A stretch of DNA of 64,000 nucleotides from Hermatobates lingyangjiaoensis (lineage: Eukaryota; Arthropoda; Insecta; Hemiptera; Hermatobatidae), in NCBI GenBank assembly GCA_026182355.1, contig JAPFBL010000231.1:620001-684000 (forward strand). The letters run 5' to 3'. Under the pieces are notes generated by a model. The model was not told the origin of the DNA. It made no database searches and saw nothing but the letters and a program-made list of their open reading frames with translations. The position numbers and the translations under genes are program-made. Numbering within the stretch: position 1 is the stretch's first letter; each line of letters opens with the position of its first letter. This document shows positions 36,901 to 48,620 of this stretch, piece after piece.

Positions 36901-37080
36901 TAAAGATAAAAAACAAAAGGAAAACAATTACGAATAGGTAGAAGGAATGTAAGATAACAAAAACTATAAAAGAATATAAAAAAAATGAATTATGCTAAAA
37001 TTTAAAGATGCTAAAGATAATTGAACATTTAAAAGTTATAAAAATGTATGAATGCTTTTGGAGACATTTCAATATACTTT
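34000..37080. other. Very AT-rich intronic DNA
   Basis: No gene was seen. A TA/ATT-rich low-complexity tract occupies about 36330-36480. A hairpin with arms AATCTTATTGATT (36501-36513) and AATCAATAAGATT (36525-36537) follows it. Confidence 0.45.
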
Positions 37081-37620
37081 AAGATAAAATATATCAGTAA
37101 TTAGCCAGCTCTGCATACTCAAAACAAATTCAAAGCCGGCTTTTCTGTTAATTTAAAAATTTTATAGTTGGAAGCTTGAAGTTTTTAAAATGCATACATA
37201 TGAACTATTCGGCTAGGAAGTGAAAAAACTGGATAGTTGTTACCAACATAGCAACTCTTCTGTAAAACAAAATTCTTCGACATTTCTGATACTTCAATAT
37301 TACCTAAAGGTAATATTGTTTATGTATATAAAAAAATCTACTTGTGGTATTAAGTATTGTTCAAGCCTGCAACATATAGATTGAATAAAGCATTTTGTTA
37401 AGCAACCATCATACCATGGAAGGATCAAAATTATATGTTTGATTGGTATCTACTTTTTGCATATAAGAATTTTATTCTTCTTACATAGCATAATATGCCA
37501 TTAAATGTTTTCAAATTTTTCAATGGGTTTGGATATTTATCCAGATTTGAGAAATTTGACATTTCTCTAAGGCAAATGGAAGCAAAAGTAATTAATTTTT
37601 TTTACATATTTTTATTAAAA
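37080..37620 (-). repeat. Diverged family A copy
   Basis: It matches 39880-40390 in the same orientation (GTAATTAG, GCATACTCAAA, TGGAAGCTTGAA, CTTCAATATTACC). In inverse orientation it matches 48400-48620 (CATATAGATT, CATACCATGGAA, AAGAATTTTATTCTTCTTAC, GCATAATATG). It is non-coding and old. Confidence 0.6.
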
Positions 37621-38389
37621 TAATTCCAGAGAAACAACGCATACAAAAGTCGCTTTTATTTGTAGCAACTTACATCTTTCTACATGATAATGAGACAGTC
37701 GAAATATAGTAGTGAGTTTTTGTGAAATATTTTATGTGTGATGTTTCTGTGGGTTTAGTTTATCTAGTTTGTGAAATGGTTCTAATTAATTACTAATTAT
37801 GGAAATATTAATATCAACAAAGGAAATATCAATTCATGTCTCTAACATTCTGAAATCAATGGACCTACCACTGAAATCAAATATACTGCAAGTTTCTTTC
37901 AGATTTAAATTAAATCAACTAAAGTAAATATTTGATGTATAAAAGTTGTTCTTTTAAGAAAGCCAGTTTTATTAAAAATAACATTTAATTGAATGTATAA
38001 TGCATGATTTTCCAATATAAATATATATATATATAATATTTTTTTTTATGTCAACCACATATATTATATAAATATTTTTCTTTTTCAAGGTTTGCGCCAG
38101 GGAAAAACAATTCTCAAAAAAAAAACATTAAGAAAAACTGTTTTTTTTTTATCATTTGTTCTCATTGGATGAATCCATGACAAAGAAAAATACTAAATGT
38201 TATTTTAACGAATTATTAAAGACATTATTTTATATTATCATTGTAGTCGATGAATCCTCGTTTGTAATATTGTTTGTCGATAAGGCAATCGTTTGTAATA
38301 TTGTCTAACTGTTTTCCAATCAATTTTATTTTTTTATTCAGTCTTCTGTTTCCGTTCTGTAAAATTCCGTTTATATATATATAAATACA

Positions 38390-38530
38390 TATATATAAAT
38401 CAAGTATTTCACAAATATATATATAAATATTTCACAAATCTCAGTTGTGGATTTGACTCTGACAAAACCCGTTTATTACCCTCGAAAGTTCTTAGTCTTT
38501 TTTCTCATTTCTTATTATATATATATATAT
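38390..38530 (+). repeat. TA-flanked element with hammerhead-like order
   Basis: Between two TA tracts the + strand reads TTTGACT, CTGACAA (38459-38465), an 18-base middle, GAAA (38484-38487), GTTCTT, AGTC (38494-38497), then TTTTTTCTCATTTCTTAT. GACT pairs with AGTC, as in stem I of the 8658 element. The core has A for G at one position (CTGACAA), and the middle no longer forms a clear stem. It is a decayed member of the same family. Confidence 0.5.
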
Positions 38531-38533
38531 ATA

Positions 38534-38820
38534 TATGTAGTTCATGTACCATAGAAAAAGAAACATAGAGAAATCAAAAACACACACTTACAGTCTCTAA
38601 TTTTTTGGTTTGAACCGTCTTCAGAAGAGATAAGAGAGGAAAACCAAGCGCACTGGTTTAGAGACGGTTGGAGACTGGTTGCGGGCCTCCAACCGTCACT
38701 GTACCAGTGCGCTTGGTTTCCCTCTCTTATCTCTTCTGAAGACAGTTCAAACCAAAAAATTAGAGACTGTAAGTATGTTCTTTTGATTTCTCCATGTTTC
38801 TTTTTCTACATTGAACTATA
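38534..38820. repeat. Large foldback element with nested hairpin, TA-flanked
   Basis: Inverted arms of roughly 120 nt (about 38536-38657 and 38703-38820) surround a 45-nt loop, which itself folds (GACGGTTGGAG 38663-38673 with CTCCAACCGTC 38687-38697). The arms match those of the palindrome at 59019-59265. Each arm carries CTGAAGA (38736-38742 on +, 38618-38624 on -), a GGTT/AACC stem (AGTT in the + arm), an A-run in place of GAAA, AATT, A, GAGA. GAGA can pair with the TCTT or TCTC before CTGAAGA. TA runs flank it on the left and further right at 38857. Confidence 0.75.
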
Positions 38821-38856
38821 TTTGTCCGTTTTGGATCGTATTTCTAACAAAAAAAG

Positions 38857-38990
38857 TGTATATATATATATATATATGCAGAAAAAATACAAAAAATTAA
38901 CACGTGATGCAATCAATAAAGTTTAAACCACAAGGAAAAGGATAACAATAGAAATAAATGCTGTAAGGCCTTTTGCTTTATGTCATCAGA
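38857..38990 (-). repeat. TA-flanked element end with canonical CTGATGA
   Basis: Beside a TA run, the minus strand reads CTCT, CTGATGA (38983-38989), CATAAAGC, AAAA, GGCCTT, ACAGC. With G for the first A, GAAAGGCC would supply the hammerhead GAAA and the palindrome AGGCCT for stem III. The layout is the same as in the other TA-flanked elements but the sequence differs, so this is a separate family. The core is incomplete as written. Confidence 0.45.
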
Positions 38991-39879
38991 GAGCAGACAA
39001 AATAAGAAATACGACTTCCTTCTTATTTCTTAACACAAACTTCTTGGCAATTTATTTTTTTGTTTATTACTTAATGTATATTTAACTATCGGTATGAATT
39101 AGATACATTCATTAAGCTCCTACCATTACTGTTGAAATGGTTGAAAATTGAACTTTTAATCGGTCCAATATCATGCATATTGGTTTGTGTTCTAGTTGAT
39201 CTGATAGCATATACTCGTATATTGGTTTGAGATCGGATACGTAAGTTTAATAAACTCCGGCTGTATGTATATGATTAGAAAAAAATTATATTTGATTGAT
39301 CATTTCAATTAGTTGTAACTAAGTCCAGTTCGAATAATGAATGTAACGAATGTTGGCTCAAATAAATAAACCATAAATTATTTTGTTTGATGTTGTAGTT
39401 ACGGCCACCTATGAACGTGATTTTATTACTAAAGTTTAAAACTTTTTTTAACGTTCTTTAGTCAGAATGAATGCCACCCACCTATGTGAAATCAAACGCA
39501 TTTATTTACTAATGAATGTAATAATTTCATTAAATTTTACACTCATAAAACCATGTAACTTATTACAATAAAAAAAAAGAATTTTGCATCATTTATCACA
39601 CAGCAAATTTTATTTTATTCAAACAAAGATATTAGATTAAGGAGCAAATTTTAAAAATAATGTATTCAATTTTGAATTATGTTTTACAATTAGGTCTTTT
39701 ATAATATTATTATATTCGAAATTTTATGATATTTTAGTGTTTTATATAAAATCACTTTTTTTTCCATTGTCAAAAATCATAAAAATCCAATTTACTATAA
39801 GCAACTGTTAGCTTTTTCCTGCTTGATGAACTCTGTTATATGGTTTTTGAAAAATATAAATATGTATATTGAAAAAAAA

Positions 39880-40390
39880 ACCAGTAATTAGCTAGTTTTG
39901 CATACTCAAATCAAATTCAAGCCGGTTTTTCAGCATAATTTAAAACTTTTATAGCTGGAAGCTTGAAATTTTTATAAATAATAAATATGAACTTTTAGAC
40001 TACAATAGCAAAGATTTTTTGTCAACAACATAGTAGCTCTTACTATTCCTTATGCTTCAATATTACCCAAAAATAGTTTGATTCATAAACATAAGAAAAA
40101 CTATATCAGCTATTAAGTTTCGTTGAATGGTGCAACGAAACTGAATGGTGCAAATTCATTAGAGAATTTTGTTAGACAAATCCATCACACCGTAGAAAGC
40201 ATTAGACATGATATGTTTATTGGTGCTGATTTTTTACATGTAAAATATTCTTCTTCGTATATCTGATACAAGTCATTAAATCATGAAAAATGTTTTCATT
40301 TAACCTCTAAATATCAATTTTCATTCAGTCGATTTACTTAAAAAAATTTCTAAGACAATGTTAACAATGTAAATAATTACTGAGTAATAA
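39880..40390 (-). repeat. Diverged family A copy
   Basis: It is homologous by eye to 37080-37620 over many ordered blocks. It matches the 56040-56100 part of family A in inverse orientation (a TTAGAAATTTTTTxAG motif, then CGA.CTGA, AAAATTGAT). No coding capacity was seen. Confidence 0.6.
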
Positions 40391-40968
40391 TTACTAAATG
40401 TACACAGACCTAACACCTGAAAGGGCTTTCAAATTTCTGACGCACTTGTAAATTTATAACTTTTATTCAACAAAGAATTGTGTATTTTATTGGTTATGAT
40501 GTCATTAGTCATTTATAATATTTTTACATGTAATATTCAATTATCGGTTTCATTTATAGAAAAAAAAATTAAATAGTTTATTTATATTGTTGCTCTTTAA
40601 GTATCATCCAGTTTATATGAATGGCAAGTAAATATTCTCAAACCTCGTGTTCGAAGTTCACTAACTTCATTAGAGCATTTTGTATTTCTTTTTATTTTAT
40701 CGAAGTAGACATTAGAAATCTTGTTGTTAACTTACATACTATTTTAATAAGATTCGAGAAAATTTGTTTTATTTTGTGACATATATTTTATCATTAGAAA
40801 ATATTTTATTTCTAATATTCGATTTATTAATTTTAATTTTTGAGACAAATTCTTTGCTGGTACATATATGTTTACTTATTTAAAATATAATTTTAAGTAA
40901 TAGAGAACTATTATAATTTCATATAATACATTTCTAGTAATAAAATGTTTGGTAATATTCTGTTTTAG

Positions 40969-41221
40969 AGCCCTTCGGAATGACATTGAAAATATTCCAA
41001 TCTTCATGATTACTGCTTTATTATATCTGTATACAAGGCCGTCATTGTATGAAGCAAAAGTAATTTTTATTACATTTACCATAACCAGATTTGTTCACAC
41101 CTTTGTATATGCAATTTATTTAGTTGAACAACCTGCAAGACTATTGACATTTTTAGTTGGTTGGCTGATAAATGTCTACATGGCAACTAAAACTGGATTA
41201 TCATTTTTCAAATTTGCTTAA
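40969..41221 (+). CDS. Mgst1: MGST1-like microsomal glutathione S-transferase, coding exon 3
   Basis: This exon completes codon 88 and encodes residues 89-171 plus TAA. It reads ALRNDIENIPIFMITALLYL (helix 2), then after a polar turn KVIFITFTITRFVHTFVYAI (helix 3), VEQPARLLTFLVGWLINVYM (helix 4) and TGLSFFKFA. Family matches are DIEN, the R-x-x-HT-x-x-Y motif, and QP-x-R followed by F-x-VG. R145 in EQPAR aligns with Arg130 of mammalian MGST1 and Arg126 of mPGES1, the arginine tied to glutathione thiolate chemistry. The acceptor is TTCTGTTTTAG at 40968. The total of 171 residues exceeds the usual 152-155 because of the longer N-terminus. The short, sparsely basic C-terminus resembles other invertebrate members. 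Confidence 0.92.
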
Positions 41222-41760
41222 ATTTATGAGTAAAAAGCAATTGAACATATTAATTAAGCAATCTGTCCTATTAAGAGCTTAAATTATATAAATCCTGAAA
41301 CTCAATAATGTACGCTCAGGAGGAACTGCTTTTTATTTACTTTTTAAATCACAATGTATGAATGTGCATATTATTACTCAATTCAGATATTTGAAATAAT
41401 GACTATGTATAATAGTATTAAAACTCATTGAAAATCGTAATACCAAAAATTACACTTGTTAAAAAATTCCAATTAACATTTCTATATTATACAAATTATC
41501 AAATATTTAGTGGACTTTTTTTTTAAATAATTGTAAATGTTTGTATTATGGAAGTTACAACATCAATGTCCACTTGACTAAAGTAGTCATATATAGAACG
41601 TGAACCTGAACTATTAAACCTTAATTCATTTTATTTTTTTAAATGGACTTAAGTTTAGTTTAGTTTTTTTACCAGTAGTAACAGCTATGAGTATGCAAAC
41701 AGTTATACTTATTCGAACTCTTAATCAAAGATGATGGAAAAAATAAAGAATATTGTAGAA
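41222..41760 (+). other. Mgst1: Likely 3' UTR and downstream region of the MGST1-like gene
   Basis: No coding sequence. The first clear AATAAA seen on the + strand is at 41742-41747, a possible polyadenylation signal about 520 bases after the stop codon. AT-rich context makes a chance match easy. Confidence 0.35.
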
Positions 41761-43927
41761 ATCATTCAATTAATTAAACATGGTTCTATCAGAGTATTAA
41801 AATCATTTCTTTTTTTACATTCAAACACATGAAAAACATTTTTATTAACTATTTTAATTTTACTGTAATAATTAGAAAGTAAAATACAATTATATTTTTT
41901 ATGTTACTATCATTTCAAGTTTTTATGAACACTAAAAAAATATTTAAGAATAATTTTTTAGCTTCATTATATGATTTAAATGTCTGTAGGGTATTTAGTG
42001 TACTGAATTGTCCAAACTGGTCCTTGTCTTAAACATTGATAGTCCTTTAATGCATAACACACACCCGCTTGTGCCATCCGCTGTTATATAAGTTAAATAA
42101 CTCCAATAGAGCTTTTATAAACTTATTAAGTGGTTAATTTCTTTTAAGTGTTCACTCATAAATGTCTAAGCAAAGCAGGATATCTTCATAAACACAAAGT
42201 ATACGCCTATGGAGTATGTGAGTATTAGTTTATAGTTCATTATTTTTATTCATTATTGTCAAAAACACTGAGTGATATTAGAGCAAAAGTGACCTCATTC
42301 AACAATTTCTAGACAATTTGAAACATAACTATCGCATATTTGTAGAGTTGTTAGATAAATGTTTTAACCTAACAAAGAAAAGAAAAAGCATAAGAGTGTA
42401 GAATCACAAAGAGAAAAAGGCATAATATTTCTTTACAATGAGCATAAAAATAATACAGCTTTTTTTTATTATTATCTTTACTATGAAAGAAACATTACTA
42501 TTTATTCCTTCAGGATGTATAATATTGTTTATATTGTAAACCTATATACAGTGCATGTGATTTAATAATAATTACACATACTTTTATAAGACTAGGATTT
42601 ATCGTTTGCAAACTTCATTTATGAATTGTTTATGATTATAGGTGTTATTTTAAACTTTTAAACAAATGCGATCAACATATATTTATTTATGTCTAAATAA
42701 GCATTATTCGAATAGATCTTAAGATATTTGAAGGTGCTAAACCATATACATGGTAAAATAGTTTTAATGAAAACAGTTTTCTCAATATACCATTTATGAT
42801 TGGATATTTTGATCACGAAATCTTATGTAATTAATAGACACTTAATAAGAAAGATTGTTTATAATTGCCATTCCATCATTTACATTCTAACTTTAAATCA
42901 TATTAAACTCCAAGTGAATATTTCAATTATTAGTGAATTTAGCCACAGAAATTAACTACCACTAAATTGTAATTATATATAATTATTAAAGTTGTTTTAA
43001 AGGATAATACAATTTTTATCAACCAATCTATTGAAAAAAGTACTTGTTTATATTTCCTTGAATCAGAAACATTCAAATGATATATTTAGGATGGATTTAA
43101 TGTATTAGTTTAATTTATTATTACCTAGTAGCTTACTATATCATTCGATATTATAAATATATAATATAATTTATTTATAATACATACTTATTTAAGAGGA
43201 TAATGCGTGAATATTTAAGACTTTTATATTTGATTACAACCCTTGCTTGATAGTTATATTAATACAATAATCAAAATTAACCTAATATATTGCTACATTA
43301 TTTATTGGTACAGAGGGAAACTTCCCCTGTATTAGATAAGTGCATTTATTGATACCCCCAACAAAACTCAATGTTCTTTTGTAAGCATGAGATTAAACAT
43401 GATATTGTAATCCTTATTTAATAAATTTGTGAGCTGAAATTATTACTGCCTTATGAACCAGTAAATCCATATTTTCCAAATTGCGTGTACTCAGTATTTA
43501 CTAAAAAAACTGACTATCAGTTTTTTTTTAAACAAACCATTAACGAAATTTATCATATCTCTCACTCTCTCTTTCAGTATGTGTGTATGGTGCAGATACA
43601 TAATTTATACATATCTAGATTTGTATAAATTATTTTATAGATTATATAAACATATAGATATTTGTATAAATATCTAGGTTTGACACTGAAAGTTGTAACC
43701 TTAACAATAACTTTGGAAAATAATTGTTTTATGCCTGCTATAATTACAATAAACTTTTTTTCTTGAGTGAGTATAAATTCAAATTTATTTGACAAAAACA
43801 ATTAATAAAATGAAATGCATAAGAAATTGATATCATAAAATAATATCATCATTAAGTCCATTTGATATCATAAAATATGTTATTTAAAATAAAATGTACT
43901 TTATTGTTTATGTATTCATTTAAATAT
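41761..43927. other. AT-rich intergenic DNA, nothing recognised
   Basis: No motif-bearing frame, RNA gene or clear mobile element was seen in this stretch. Confidence 0.45.
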
Positions 43928-44077
43928 GACGTTCTGACATAGAATTTTTCCCTATTGACAAAAGAGGTAGGAATAGTTAATTTCAATATTAATAGTTCTT
44001 TGTTAATTTGTATGTAAATAGTACAGATTGCAATAGTCACTAGACCAATCCATCACGAAACTATTTTCAATGAATTA
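43928..44077 (+). repeat. 150-bp direct repeat, left copy
   Basis: It is nearly identical to 45583-45732 over 150 bases without indels by eye, starting GACGTTCTGACATAGAAT and ending CTATTTTCAATGAATTA, with about eight differences. The pair brackets 1.5 kb that includes a CA/TA microsatellite and a Helitron-like 5' end. No LTR hallmarks (TG..CA ends, primer site) were seen. Confidence 0.92.
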
Positions 44078-44423
44078 TTGAAACATTATTGATTACTAAT
44101 ATAATTTGTTGAGATATAGAATATTTTTTATTTAAATAAATTTATAAATAATAAGTAATTATTTACATATACTGATTTATTTTTTTTTTTAAGAAATGTA
44201 TAAATGCAACCTTTGAACATTTTTTCATCAACCCATTTCTGTTCACGAATAAAATAACAAATCAAGCCCAATCAAATAAATAATTATATTTCTTGTAGAA
44301 AATATTTTTCAATAAATTAAAAAAAAATATTTAATAAAAGATTTTTGATTGATATTTATTTTGATATTCAATTTTCATTTTTCCTTTCAACATTGGAATA
44401 ATTTATTTACTATCAGTTATCTA

Positions 44424-44426
<3 letters not shown>

Positions 44427-44487
<61 letters not shown>
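44427..44487 (+). repeat. (CA)n(TA)n microsatellite
   Basis: A CA run (44427-44462) is followed directly by a TA run (44463-44487). Confidence 0.95.
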
Positions 44488-44722
44488 ATTATTTCAATAT
44501 CAATTAATTAGAAATCTTAATTAATTAATCAAACAGTTTGTGAACTTATTATAACATTGTGGACATTAATTTTGTGTGACATTTTTATGATATTATTGTT
44601 TTTATATTTACTAAACAAAATCTTTAGTGGCCTTCTCTCAACTTCAGTATAATTAAATACAAAATCATCAAACTCGTTGAGAACCAACTGATTTTGTGTT
44701 TTGTTTATATGTGGATATGTTA

Positions 44723-44920
44723 TCTATATATATAAAAATCAATGTATGTCTGTGTGTTTGTACTTGATAGATTCAAAAACCATCATCCAATCGCCGTGAA
44801 AATTTAGGAAATTATTAGGTATATCCCCAGGAAGGTTTATGTAAAGGTTTTTAAAAATCTGAGTTGTGGTTCAGGTAATATCCCAAAAATATTATAATAG
44901 ATAAGGTTTGCTGTATAACC
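44723..44920 (+). mobile_element. Helitron-like 5' end, second family
   Basis: After host A the sequence reads TCTATATATATAAAAATCAA then TGTATGTCTGTGTGTTTGTA and ATAGATTCAAAAACC, followed by CAATCGCCGTGAAAATT. A TCTATATATATAAAA start followed by a TGTxTGTxTGT tract and a 'contact the next residue' block is typical of insect Helitron 5' ends. No gene follows, and I could not place a CTRR 3' end. This is probably a short non-autonomous copy or a fragment. Confidence 0.55.
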
Positions 44921-45582
44921 TGTTTGTTTACATTTTGACTTTAATTGGTAAAGCGGCCGCAGGGAGGTTATTCTTTATGATAATATTTCCACATGCTTCG
45001 TTCAATTGGAAATAACCAGGTACCAGAAATTTTATTATTGTTTTCAAATTGATATTAAAGACAATTATTGTAATTTTATATGGGTTACTTATTAACTTTA
45101 AGAAAGCTTTAGTTATTATCAATAGTTTACAATTAACTTTTCATATCTAATCGGTTTAACTTGCTTTAAGCATTAAAGAAAGTTGTGCGTTAAATAATAA
45201 CTTATTTACTTTAAGTATGCATGATAGTATTATGAATAATAATGATAGTATTTGAACCATTAATTCTAATCTTAAAAGAATAGTTAAAGTATTCTGTTTA
45301 AGTTTAATGGATGTAAGGCTTCTTTATTTATTCCTTATTGATTAATTCGTTTGTTAAAAATATTTAATTATTAGTAATTAGTATCCGGCCCTACTCCATA
45401 TAGGCAAAATGATAAATTATTACATATATCGATGATATCTAACTAGAAGATGTTTGATTTCTTTATGTCTTGTTCGGCAAAAAATATTCTTTTTATTATT
45501 TGTTTAATTTAATCTATCAACTACCAATTGTATTAGACAAAGTGTGCAATTTATAATCAGTGTTAGATTATATCTTTTTTCT

Positions 45583-45732
45583 GACGTTCTGACATAGAAT
45601 TATTCCCTATTGACAAAAGCGATAGGAATAGTTAATTTCAATATTAATAGTTCTTTGTTAATTTGTATGTAAATAGTACAGATTGCAATATTCACCAGGC
45701 AAATCCATCACGAAACTATTTTCAATGAATTA
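45583..45732 (+). repeat. 150-bp direct repeat, right copy
   Basis: Partner of 43928-44077 in the same orientation. See that entry for the comparison. Confidence 0.92.
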
Positions 45733-48204
45733 ATACATATTAATCAATTATATATCATTTGTTTACATGTGGCTGAAATCACAGTTAAAGAAATTTGAAA
45801 CCATTTATCAATATGTTATTGAAATTATTACAATGAGGGTCTAATCACAAGTGGCTCGTACACTTAAGTACAATCTGACAATCTGTTATATTGTACAAAC
45901 CATTGTTGTAACTAAATTTACTTAAGATTTTAAGTTCCTTAATGACCTTCATAAATGTTCTTTTTTATGTGAAGAACATCCCTCACTTTTATAGTTAATG
46001 TTTGATTTGACAAAAATGTGCATCCTCCCAAATCCTATTGGTTCCCATTTAGATTTAATGTGATTAAAGGTATCTATGTCTTCTAAACAATGTTAAGAAC
46101 ACGTCCATTCATAGTAATGATCTAGACAAATTTCTAATAAATGTTCTATATATACTCTTAAAGTCTTTCTGTGAAGATGTAGTATTCTATGCGAATGTAA
46201 GTTATGTTGGATTGAGCTTTGGAAACTAAACTGGAGGACTCTTCTGTTTTTGGCATCCTTTAATTATTTCCTTCTTGAAAAAACGCTTAAGAACATCTGT
46301 ATAGTTCCAAACATTTCCAAATGGGTACTAACTAATTCCCATGTATTTACTTGCTTCTAGGTACTCATATTAAAATCAAAAGGTTTACTTTGTTCTCATT
46401 ACCAATTTATCACACATCAATATATTAGACTAGAGTCCTTTTATTGATATCAGAAAGTGTTCTATTCAGGCGATCATTTCTGCTCACTTCCAGGACCGTT
46501 GTTAAAATTATCTACATAGAGCATTTAATCTCCACATAATTAATTAATTAATTTTATAAGTCAATCAAACTATTAGTATTTGATTCCATTAATTTTCTTG
46601 TTCCTATTTCCCTTAGAGGGCTTTTAATTTTGTAAAATAAACAGAAAATTAATCATTTCTCACATTGGAATCTAAGTAAGAGTTACTTGTTAGTCATTCA
46701 ATCCTGGAGGTAGTAAAGACAATTAAAGATATCAATCCAGTTATTACTATGCACACTTGTTTTTTTATGTTACACTACGGATGTGCATGATATCAATAGT
46801 ATTAACACAGTATCAATGATACCTTTGTAAAAACGGAAGTAAGATTTCGTGTTAAGATTGTATTTATTGCGAAATAATCAATTACAATAGAACATTGCTT
46901 TTGTTCTCTTAGTCAGTGTTGCATGGCTTTCTCAATTTAATCTTTGATCTTAGGAATTTCCAAGAGTATGTCCGTAACTTCAATAGATTAATCCATTTTT
47001 TTCTCAGAAAGACGTATTTCTTTCTGAGGTTTTAGGTGGATTTAATCCTAGTATTTCTTCTTCATCATCTTTCATCAATTAATGGACCGTATGCTAAATC
47101 ATCAGAAAGGTAGTCATGCATTACTCTTCTTCTATTAAAAGTTTTTACGCATATCCTTGCATATCATAACCATTATTATATAGATTATTCAGTAGGGAAT
47201 TCACAATTAATAAGAATAGGATCGATAGCATACCTCCTTGAGATCATTTTTTAGTGTTCACAATTGTGGTAGATCTAATACATTCACTAATTATTTTTTT
47301 AAAATATTTTACAATATTACTGTAAATATACTGATCTCTTTCTACATTCACGAATTAAGAAAAGGGATTCCTTAACACCTCAAAATAATTATACTTCATA
47401 AGAAAAATAAGAAAAAACTCAGATTCATCAAATCACCAAAGAATTAGTGATTAATTTAAGAATTAATCACTTAATTAGTGATTAATTAAGAACTAGTCAT
47501 TATTTTTTAAATATACATTTTTTTAGTTTTTTTTATATACTAACTCATTAAAATATCGAATTTTTTTAAATCTCTAAATAAAAATTTTATTTCACCAGAT
47601 TCAATTAAAATATTTCTACATCAATGTAAAAATGTGCACAGATGCAAACAAATCCGACAAGTACATTAGTAATCCATTATTCAGGATAATCTTGAGTTTT
47701 TATAGCTTTGAGTTATTTTATAAATTTCTAATTTTATGTTAAATTTTTTCTTTAAATTTGATTTCAACTCATAAATGAGTGTTTGTAATCTGCTGATTAC
47801 GGTTAATGTAATCAATCAGTGCCTTTGATTCAGCCTTGTGTCCAATAATAATAACGATAATATTGGCGTAATAATAATAATGCAATAATAATATTAGCGT
47901 GATGGTTTCAATTAAGGTAATGTAAATTTTTAAAAAACTTATATGAGCTGAATAAGAGTTATTTCTATGAAAATGCTATGAATTTGCGAAAAACTATTTT
48001 GACTCTACCCAGCTGTGGGTATTCTGTATTAGTTTCTTTAACAACAAAGCCTATTTATTCTCTTCGCACTAAATGAGGAAACCTGTTTTTACTGTTTGAA
48101 GGTTTCCCAACAACATTCATTTAATCTGCATATGTGGGATTAGGTAATTTTTTTTTAAAATTCTTTTACCCAAAAGGGTGTTAGTTCCACTTTATGTGAC
48201 CAGA
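45733..48204. other. AT-rich intergenic DNA, no gene recognised
   Basis: Inverted ATTAGTGATTAAT-type words cluster at 47440-47490. ATA/AAT trinucleotide runs lie near 47845-47895. Nothing else was supported. Confidence 0.45.
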
Positions 48205-48620
48205 AAATTTTAACACTAAACGGCTCAATAGTGAACAATTAAATTTTTGCCAAAAACTGAACAGAAAATTAGCAATTAAAAAAAATTTCGAGATTTTAAT
48301 TACCGCAATGAGCAATAAAGCAATGAATTGTGATATTCATCCTGGACCAATGGGTCACTTGCCACACTTGGCGGATTTGTTTACATTTATTTACATCGTT
48401 TGGTTTTAGTTAGAATTTTTTTAAGTGAACTGGCTGAAACAAAGTTGATGTTAGAGGTTAAATGAAAAAAATTACATGATTTTAAAAGCATAATATGGAT
48501 TGTAAGAAGAATAAAATTTTTAAATATAAAAAAATCAACACCAATTGTTTTCCATGGTATGATGGATTTGTGTAATGAAATGCTGTAATGAATCTATATG
48601 TTACACCCTTGAACAAACTT
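48205..48620 (+). repeat. Family A copy (3' half)
   Basis: It matches 55845-56160 in the same orientation: a CGCTAAATGGCTC-like block, AAAATTAGCAATT, CAATTACxG, GAGCAATAA, TTTACATTGTTTACAT-like, TTAGAATTTTTTTAAG, GTTGATGTT. It continues with a block shared in inverse orientation with 37340-37540. It is non-coding. Confidence 0.65.

Larger units (their letters stand above)
30452..40968 (+). other. Mgst1: Intron 2 of the MGST1-like gene
   Basis: This 10.5-kb intron (GTATTC to CTGTTTTAG, phase 2) holds the 58-bp minisatellite, a CT/CA microsatellite, a 107-bp tandem repeat, TA-flanked foldback elements near 38.5 kb and two diverged family A copies. No other gene was recognised in it. Confidence 0.8.

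Noticed and set aside
43928..45732. LTR retrotransposon with 150-bp LTRs
   Set aside because: No TG..CA ends, primer binding site, polypurine tract or pol motifs were seen between the repeats.
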